A DNA stretch of 64,000 nucleotides. Source: Palaemon carinicauda (taxonomy: Eukaryota > Arthropoda > Malacostraca > Decapoda > Palaemonidae). Both the position numbers and the translations under genes were made by a program. The notes beneath the pieces were generated by a model. That model was not told the DNA's origin and made no database searches. It was given only the letters and a program-made list of their open reading frames with translations. Positions 55,441 to 64,000 of this stretch are shown here, in pieces; positions within the stretch are counted from its first letter, which is position 1, and every line of letters begins with the position of its first letter. Where the stretch lies: the NCBI RefSeq assembly GCF_036898095.1, contig NC_090767.1:34614796-34678795 (forward strand), written 5' to 3'.

Positions 55441-56854
55441 ACACATAACAATAATGTCAACCTCTTTTAGAAATACGACATAGTATTACTAAAACTAACA
55501 GCCGTCTCTGTCAAATTTTCTGAGTAAGGGAAGTGGGGGACAGGGGGTGGTAGAAGATGTTTACTTGTATCTTCAACCCTGTAGGGCCATTACAGTGACT
55601 CAAGGATAAATGTGTTCTCATTGGCTACAACTCCCTAATCATATTAGCAAATACAAAAATAATAGAGAACAACATACATTCTGAATTGGGGCTGAAGTTG
55701 AAGTGAGAGTTGCTCTACCTGGCTAGTAAGTGGAGTCTACCCTCCACAAGCCAATTTCGTTAAAAGTTTAAATGGACATTCAGGTTTGCTGAAGTAATAC
55801 TTCTATTAAATGACGATGGTTTGTATTTTTGTAGGAGCAACTTCTTGATAATAAACCATATATAATTTCTACACAAAGAAATAGAAGCCTAACACTATTG
55901 ACAATAGATAACAATTTATACAAAAAGAAATATCATCTTAGCGTTTACATATGACCATTTCTGAATTAACCGAACTCGTGACTGAACAAGTGTTGACAAA
56001 CTTGAGATAATTCTCAGTGCTCCAACAAGCACCAACTCTTCAAACAAATCTACCACAATGCAGTTCAATCAGAGATTCAGCCATAGTTTTTAATCTATTC
56101 TAAATATCACTTCATGTACACGTGAATACCTATTTATTAAGAGAAAAAGGACATGATATTCAAACAGGTAGTAGATATGTTAATAGTAGCAGGAGTGTAA
56201 AACACATTTAGAAAGGGCTAGAAAATCAAAGATTTCGATTCTCTGGTGATATTGATATAAACAAGGGTGATCAGTGATAACATGCAGATAGTATTATCTC
56301 TGTGTTCCAAAATAGTAGTCTCTTGCTGTAGACTTACCATCTTTCAGGTGTGGGAAAGTGATTTTGACAAAGAGTATAGAGAACAAATGTAAAATTTACT
56401 ACCGAATTTAGTGTTATAAAGCAATATCCTGTGATTACTTTTATAAATGATGAAAGTAAAATATAAATAAGAATTCGATAGTGAGTACTAAAGCTTACTG
56501 AACAGAACTTTATCAATTAGAATGACCAACTTTGCAGATATTAGGACTGATGTAATTTGGGAAGCCAAATGGGTGTGATGTGACCAAATAATTTAAACAA
56601 GTAAAGGTGTAGTATAACGGGAAAGCTGATTACTTTGATATGACTGAATCACTGGTCAATTATTTCAGAAAGTCTTTGTGATAAAACTGAGAGACATTTC
56701 AAGGCAGCAGGAACATATCTTTTAACTATGATGGAAACTTCTTACTCAGCTGGGGAGGCCATGGTTGAAACACTCCCATATGCTTAATATTATAAAGAAA
56801 ATATCATTTGTAGTCCAATGATATATCCCAACATCATCTTACCAACAAGGGAGT
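55441..56854. other. Unrecognised AT-rich stretch
   Basis: No coding motif or repeat match was seen, and I could not find a terminal inverted repeat for the Tc1-type fragment that follows. Confidence 0.35.
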
Positions 56855-57425
56855 TTTACACAAATTATGCAAGCCAGGTGATGACCCCTTGAAACCTTGC
56901 TTCACAAACAAGAACCTCAAGCACCCTGCCTCGCTTATGGTTTGGGCAGTGTTTACTTTTTATGGTGTTGGGAAGCTAATTGTACTTCCTGCTAATGAGA
57001 GAGTGAACCAGTACAACCATCTGGAGTTATTGGCAGACAACCTTCCTGACTCTTTCGAGCAGACCAAGGCAGATGTTTTCATGCAGGATGGGGCTCCTGC
57101 TCACACGGACAAACTTGTAACAGACTGGCTAAGGGACTGGGATGTCAACTATTTAAATGACTGGCCAGGTAATAGTCCTGATATTAACCGCATAGAAAAC
57201 TTTTGGCGGTTATTAAAAAAGAAGTTGCGTGATATGGACACCTCCTTAGTGCCATGTTTGGAATCTTTTGTTTGCCAGCTTTTTGCCTCCATTCCTAAAA
57301 GAACCCTCCAAAATCCTAGCACTTTCAGTCCCAGAACGTCTCAAGAAGGCGATAGAGAGGAAGGGATACTCCATTTAACCTTTATATGTAAGTACCATAA
57401 TTCTATATTTCTACTAGCAAAATAC
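56855..57425 (+). pseudogene. Tc1/mariner-type transposase, C-terminal part
   Basis: The open frame 56889-57455 holds the DDE_3 catalytic half: HPASLMVWAVFTFYGVGKL, VFMQDGAPAHTDKLV (second aspartate), and LNDWPGNSPDINRIENFWRL with the third acidic residue (E), spaced as in Tc1-like D,D(34)E enzymes. The DNA-binding N-terminus and first catalytic aspartate are missing upstream, so it is a fragment of a ~340-residue protein. The C-terminus (FASIPKRTLQN) is normal up to about 57315. Confidence 0.88.
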
Positions 57426-58772
57426 CCTTCACCTTCAGTTTACAGGTTTCATTAAGGGAGGTGGCAACACATTCCGCTCATACTGTAGTTGACACAGAGG
57501 TAAACAAAAACGATCTCAAGTAGAGGAGGAGAAGGGCAGCTTGTAAGGGTTTCGTGACCATCGTGATCATATCTCAGGTCATTACAAGCGAGTTCTCTGA
57601 TCATGGTAAATATCAAATTCTTTAGCCATAATTGTAACATTAGCCCCTCCCTTAATACAGACACATCACAGTCGAGATAAGGAGATCATTGAGGGGACAC
57701 CTTTGTGTCCAGAAAATAGTCCCCTCAGTTTTCTGCCTTTCACATAAAAATGTTGCAAGTAATAGTGTTCTTCCTGAGGATGAAGAAACTCTTTCTAAGA
57801 AGGGACACCGATAAAAATATTTGCAAAGATAAAAAAGAGTAGGGCCCTCTAACCTCTAAGGAGAAATCTTGCTCCAGAACTTTGAAGCTTCATCAGACCA
57901 GGCAAAATCACCAAGAATGGTAATTTCAAAGGACTACCCAGAATTTTTGTATGCTTCATTGGAAGACTCTTAAGCACTGGAAAGCTAAGTATAGTACAGT
58001 ACTCTGACCAGTATGATGAAGTACCAAGAACTTTCAACACATATTGGAACTTTTGGGAAATCCAACAGGATTGACTGGGCATTTTTTTGTGATTTTACCA
58101 AAGAAGGAAAAGTACCAGGAATATTTTTTTTTGACATTGCTATGCATGCATTAAGATTGGACACTTTTAGTAGTATAAGTTATACTTTCTCATAGGAAGC
58201 ATTAATTTACAACTCTTCACCATGATTCTAGCTTTTAACTCCATCAGAAGCTACAGGAGGCACCGGGAAAGCTAGATTTGTGGAGGTACTAGGACTATGT
58301 AACCTATGCAGGAACCTAAGATACTTAAATTAGGATTGACCAAGATTCTTTTGTCGCCTCTTCAGACTAAGTAAAAGAAACAGAAAAGGTAATTACACAA
58401 AAATACCAAACCAATGCTACCATGGTAGGAACAGTTTGCACTTAATGGGTAATTGTCTTGGCTTCTCCAAAACTGAAAAAAATCAGAGTATCGCTAACTA
58501 CACTGCAGTACCAGCACCATTTTATACGTGCAGGAATCTTGGAAGTGTCTGACTGGATTATTCAAGTATTTTTCTGTCTTCACCAGGAAAAGTATGAAGG
58601 CAATCTCATAGCTTCATTAGAACACATGAAAGCTCCAAGAATATTTCCTATATTGGAATACAAGACTCTGTCTACGAATGCGGGAAATCTCAACTGTCAA
58701 TCATTTCAGAGGCCACAAAAGAAGATGTAACCAAAGCGTTAACTGTACCGTATGAGTTATCTGCCATATTAT
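57426..58772. other. Unrecognised; loose degenerate repeats
   Basis: Phrases of the type 'gtacca(g/a)gaa(t/c)' and 'aggaatcttggaag' recur between 57880 and 58740 and resemble 23810-24690. No gene was recognised; the open frame at 58458-58730 shows no motif. Confidence 0.35.
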
Positions 58773-60895
58773 TATTATTATTATTATTACTATCCAAGCT
58801 ACAACCCTAGTTGGAAAAGCAAGATGCTATAAGCCCAGGGGCTCCAACAGGGAAAAATAGCCCAGTGAGGAAAGGAAATAAGGAAATAAATAAATGAAGA
58901 GAACAAATTAACAATAAATCATTCTAAAATAAGAAACAACGTCAAAACAGACATGTCATATAATAAACTATCAACAACATCAAAAACAAATATGTCATAA
59001 ATAAACTATAAAAAGACTATGTCCGCCTGGTCAACAAAAAAGCATTTGCTCCAACTTTGAACTTTTGAAGTTCTACTGATTCAACCACCCGATTAGGAAG
59101 ATCATTCCACAACTTGGTCACAGCTGGAATAAAACTTCTAGAGTACTGCGTAGTATTGAGCCTCGTGATGGAGAAGGCCTGGCTATTAGAATTAACTGCC
59201 TGCCTAGTATTACGAACAGGATAGAATTGTCCAGGGAGATCTGAATGTAAAGGATGGTCAGAGTTGTGAAAAATCTTATGCAACATGCATAATGAACTAA
59301 TTGAACGACGGTGCCAGAGATTAATATCTAGATCAGGAATAAGAAATTTAATAGACCGTAAGTTTCTGTCCAACAAATTAAGATGAGAATCAGCAGCTGA
59401 AGACCAGACAGGAGAACAATACTCAAAACAAGGTAGAATGAAAGAATTAAAACACTTCTTCAGAATAGATTGATCACCGAAAATCTTGAAAGACTTTCTC
59501 AATAAGCCTGTTTTTGTGAAATTGAAGAAGACACAGACCTTATATGTTTCTCAAAAGTAAATTTACTGTCGAGAATCACACCTAAAATTTTGAAAGAGTC
59601 ATACATATTTAAAGAAACATTATCAATACTGAGATCCGGATGTTGAGGAACCACCGTCCTTGACCTACTTACAATCATACTTTGAGTTTTGTTAGGATTC
59701 AACTTCATACCCCATAATTTGCACCATGCACTAATTCTAGCTAAATCTCTATTAAGGGATTCACCAACCCTAGATCTACATTCAGGGGATGGAATCGATG
59801 CAAAGAGAGTAGCATCATCTGCATATGCAACAAGCTTGTTTTCTAGGCCAAACCACATGTCATGTGTATATAGTATAAAAAGTAATGGGCCAAGAACACT
59901 ACCCTGTGGAACACCGGATATCACATTCCTATAATCACTATGGTGCCCATCAACAACAACTCTTTGAGATCTATTACTTAAAAAATCAATAATAATGCTA
60001 AGAAACGACCCACCCACTCCCAACTGTTTCAGTTTGAAAACAAGGGCCTCATGATTAACACGGTCAAAGGCAGCACTAAAATCAAGGCCAATCATACGAG
60101 CTTCCCGACCACAATCAAGGGATTTCTGTACAGCATTGGAGATTGTAAGAAGGGCATCACATGCTCCAAGGCCTTTACGAAAACCAAATTGCAAACTAGG
60201 GAGTAGACGATTACCTTCAGCAAACCTATTAAGACGTTTTGCCAGAAGACGTTCAAAAACTTTAGATAATATGGGAGTTATGGAAATTGGGCGGTAATCA
60301 GTGGGACTTGAGCTACCACAAACACATTTACATAGAGGAGTAACATTACCAATTCTCCAACTAGTGCTAAAAGCTCCTCTTCTTGCTAACTTGCGCAAAA
60401 TAACAGATAACTTTGGAGCTAAGAAATCTGCTGTCTTTATAAAAAACAAAGGAAATATACCATTTGGGTCTACACCTCCATAAGCATCAAGGTCCATCAA
60501 CAGAGCTTTAATCTCTCGAGATCGAAAAGCTAAACTAGTTAGTTTAGCCTCAGGAAAACAGGAATGAGGAAGTTCAAGTTTTTCATTACTCTGTTTACTG
60601 TCAAAAACATCAGCCAAAAGAGTTGCCTTTTCCTTTGGACAGTGAGTGACTGAGCCATCTGGTTTAAGTAAAGGAGGAACTGTTGCATCTACACCAAAGA
60701 GTGCAGATGTAAGGGTAGACCACCATTTATGTTCCTGAGTTGTACCAGAAAGTGTTTCTTTTATGGTTAAATTGTACTCCTTTTCTGTTGAGGCATAAAC
60801 TCTCTGAGCAAAAGCTCGAAACTGAGTATAGTTGTTCCAGGTCAAATCTGATCTGTTACCCTTCCAAAGTTGATAGGCCTCCTGCTTCTCCAAAA
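58773..60895 (-). mobile_element. LINE, best-preserved copy, 5'-truncated
   Basis: The 3' end (minus strand) is the 'ttatagcatcttgcttttccaactagggttgtagc' text followed by a (TAA)n-type tail (58773-58790 on the plus strand). The 5' end stops at ~60895 beside an A-run, with no endonuclease domain. The other copies in the window are at 703-2296, 9256-9688, 17970-18115, 30196-30313, and 31715-31805 plus 40662-40977. Confidence 0.9.
59017..59502 (-). pseudogene. LINE post-RT C-terminal region
   Basis: This frame continues the RT protein after a 1-nt shift: FNSFILPCFEYCSPVWSSA, WHRRSISSLCMLHKIFH, HPLHSDLPGQF, and LWNDLPNRVVE. This is the conserved tail following RT in many CR1/jockey-type LINEs. 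The shift lies in an A-run near 59515; the older copy (near 1372) has one more base there. An assembly error in the homopolymer is a possible alternative. Confidence 0.8.
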
Positions 60896-60908
60896 AAAAA
60901 ACTCTCAT
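59499..60908 (-). pseudogene. LINE reverse transcriptase
   Basis: A 469-residue open frame. RT motifs in order: DYRPISITPILSKVFERLL (~residue 205), FGFRKGLGACDALL, MIGLDFSAAFDRVNHEAL (motif A aspartate), SGVPQGSVLGPLLFILYTHD, and LVAYADDATLFASI (YADD), then LNPNKTQSMIVSRS and FKILGVILDSKFTFEKHI. The pattern is that of apurinic-endonuclease-type LINEs (CR1/jockey-like); clade assignment by eye is not safe. The first ~10 residues may be an artefact of the truncated 5' end. The RT itself has no stop; only the C-terminal shift breaks it. Confidence 0.88.
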
Positions 60909-62470
<1,562 letters not shown>

Positions 62471-62496
62471 AATTCTACTAACTATCTATTATCAAT

Positions 62497-64000
62497 CACG
62501 GATACTCTAATCCATTACTTAGAAGTGATCTCAGTAAGATGCTGCTCTGCGAAAACCGTAGTTGAACGCTTGTTGAGTTATTTTTAAAAGTTTGGTCTAC
62601 CTTTGTTTTCACCATGAAGGCTCCTGAGAGCATGACCATTGCTAGGCACTCTGGATTGAACCCCGCAAACGAAGTTTATTTCAAGGCTTACACAGAAGCA
62701 ATGGAGAGTAACTTGTCTACTGTGACGAAGCCAGTGAAGGTTTTATGTGAAAAATGTCAGCCTTTTGCCTCTCAGATATCCCGTGAACGAAATTCCACAA
62801 TGCCTTGTGGCTCTATCATGAATGCTTCAGGCTATTACATTCTCCAGTATTTATAATTCCAAGAAAGAGAAGGAATGATTCTGTCATGCGAGGAAATCCT
62901 GCATCAAAATTCATGGACGAATGGTGAGTGTTATCTTGAGACGCTTCAGCATGTCAAAGAAAGGACCTCTTGCTGAATGGACATTAAGATCCTTTTGATA
63001 ACTGAAAATGGAGAACGTCTCGTGAACATTCAGGATATTGAGTATGTGTTGCAGAAGGCCCTCATCATAGCGACATTGCCTACTCATACAATGGCTAAGA
63101 TCCAGCCGTTGGATATGTTAGTCTTTGGGCCTTTCAAGAGTTTCTCCATTTCCTTCCTCAGATGAGGTCAGAATACCAACTCTGACTCTGGTTTTGGAGC
63201 TTACCTAGATTTCTCCTAGGGAACTATATCTTGGCAGCCTACTGATGATGGGCCCTCAACTTTGGAAATGACAACCACCCAGTTCTGATTCTACCTGCAG
63301 GAAGTCTTATAGCTCTCCAACAAAACTAGACCAGCCTATTACTCCTGAGTGTGTCCGACGCTCCTGGTCATCCTTAGGCAAGGGCTCAAAAAAAGTCAAG
63401 GCCTTCATACTGACTGAAAAAGAAGAATCTATTTCCGGGCCAAGGGCAAAAATAAGAGGAAGGCTCAATAGAAGCAGCAAGATGCCAAGAATAGAAAGCA
63501 GGTTATCACCGACAAAGATGATTATAATCCTGTTCTCCTTGATGAGTCCTCGCATTTCTTAGAGGACATGGGGGACAGTGTGGATGACTCCTACCCTTCA
63601 AAAAGAAACGAACCAGATGTGAGGGACTTCCAATAGTTTTTTCCCCTAGCCTAGATAGGATACTCTAATTGTTTTCTTCTAATCTTTTGATTTCAAAAAT
63701 CTATTTATTTTAACCTACATTCAATCATTCATTTTATATTTCAGGTGAATGGCTTCGTTATTGTTTTAGCCTACATTAATAGTTAAATTTTTTCTCAAGT
63801 GAATTATTTCAAACTGGTGGAGATGGATGAGGAAGATGTCTACAATTCAGGAGATGCTGTTATGTTTTGGGGGTAAGATTCTGAAAAATTAAGGAGATTG
63901 ACCAGTTTGAGGAGTGAAGTGCAGCAAAAAGAGGTAGACCAACATAATTATAATGCAAAAACCATTACCTCATTTCTGCAGGAGATAGGACTAGCTCTGG
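62497..64000 (+). pseudogene. Pogo/Tigger-like transposase remnant, copy 2
   Basis: It is collinear with 12527-13925. Recognisable coding: VYFKAYTEAME, VKVLCEKCQPFASQISRERN, IMNASGYY (62614-62856), then LLITENGERLVNIQDIEY and LPTHTMAKIQPLD (62977-63165), the second catalytic region followed by the typical 'lP-n-T..-QPlD-g-f' segment. A segment around the first catalytic aspartate is deleted relative to copy 1 (about 50 bp near 62708). The C-terminal K-rich part near 63350-63500 is broken. It runs off the window end. Confidence 0.78.

Noticed and set aside
56855..57425. Intact Tc1-type transposon
   Set aside because: Only the C-terminal half of the transposase is present and no inverted ends were found on either side.

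Overview
The window is eukaryotic, intergenic and almost wholly built from transposable elements and simple repeats. I found no convincing host gene. The mix of a DIRS-type tyrosine-recombinase retrotransposon, two unrelated Ty3/gypsy families, a LINE with a trinucleotide tail, piggyBac-, pogo- and Tc1-type DNA transposon remains, very long (TA)n arrays and several minisatellites fits a decapod crustacean (shrimp, prawn or crab). That assignment is an inference from repeat composition; nothing here fixes the species. A run of exactly 500 N (48067-48566) marks an assembly gap.

Layout. 1-3.0 kb: an old LINE copy (minus) between stretches of a ~70-75 bp degenerate minisatellite. 4.1-6.26 kb: RT/RNase H end and 3' LTR of a gypsy-like family (here 'family G2', copy A). 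6.3-9.26 kb: a decayed DIRS-like RT/RNase H (family D2) interrupted by a TTAA-flanked insert (7624-8914). 9.26-18.1 kb: a LINE split by one G2 element (5' LTR 9689-10812, gag and integrase to 12085, then foreign repeats with a pogo/Tigger-like transposase, a 35-bp minisatellite and a (TA)n array, then RT/RNase H and 3' LTR to 17969). 18.1-22.05 kb: a piggyBac-like non-autonomous element with TTAA duplications, carrying a ~372-bp satellite array. 22-26 kb: mostly unrecognised. 26.2-30 kb: two decayed minus-strand copies of a second gypsy family (G1). 31.2-48.07 kb: a second copy of the composite 'D2 fragment - LINE - G2 LTR - gag/integrase - minisatellite', into which a complete-length DIRS element (31806-40661) and a G1 element with both LTRs (42079-46486) inserted later. 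48.57-52.41 kb: a second DIRS copy with an internal in-frame deletion. 52.4-55.4 kb: another decayed G1 copy. 56.85-57.4 kb: a Tc1/mariner transposase fragment. 58.77-60.9 kb: the best-preserved LINE copy. 61.4-62.19 kb: a long TA array. 62.19-64 kb: a further minisatellite plus pogo-like copy.

The strongest observations are: the DIRS element with exact ends, a 343-bp inverted terminal repeat and an internal complementary region; the second DIRS copy, whose internal region preserves the two element ends joined, confirming those ends; the in-frame RT-recombinase deletion fusion; a satellite array inside a precise TTAA insertion; and a gypsy family (G2) whose pieces suggest the unusual order gag-integrase-RT-RNase H.
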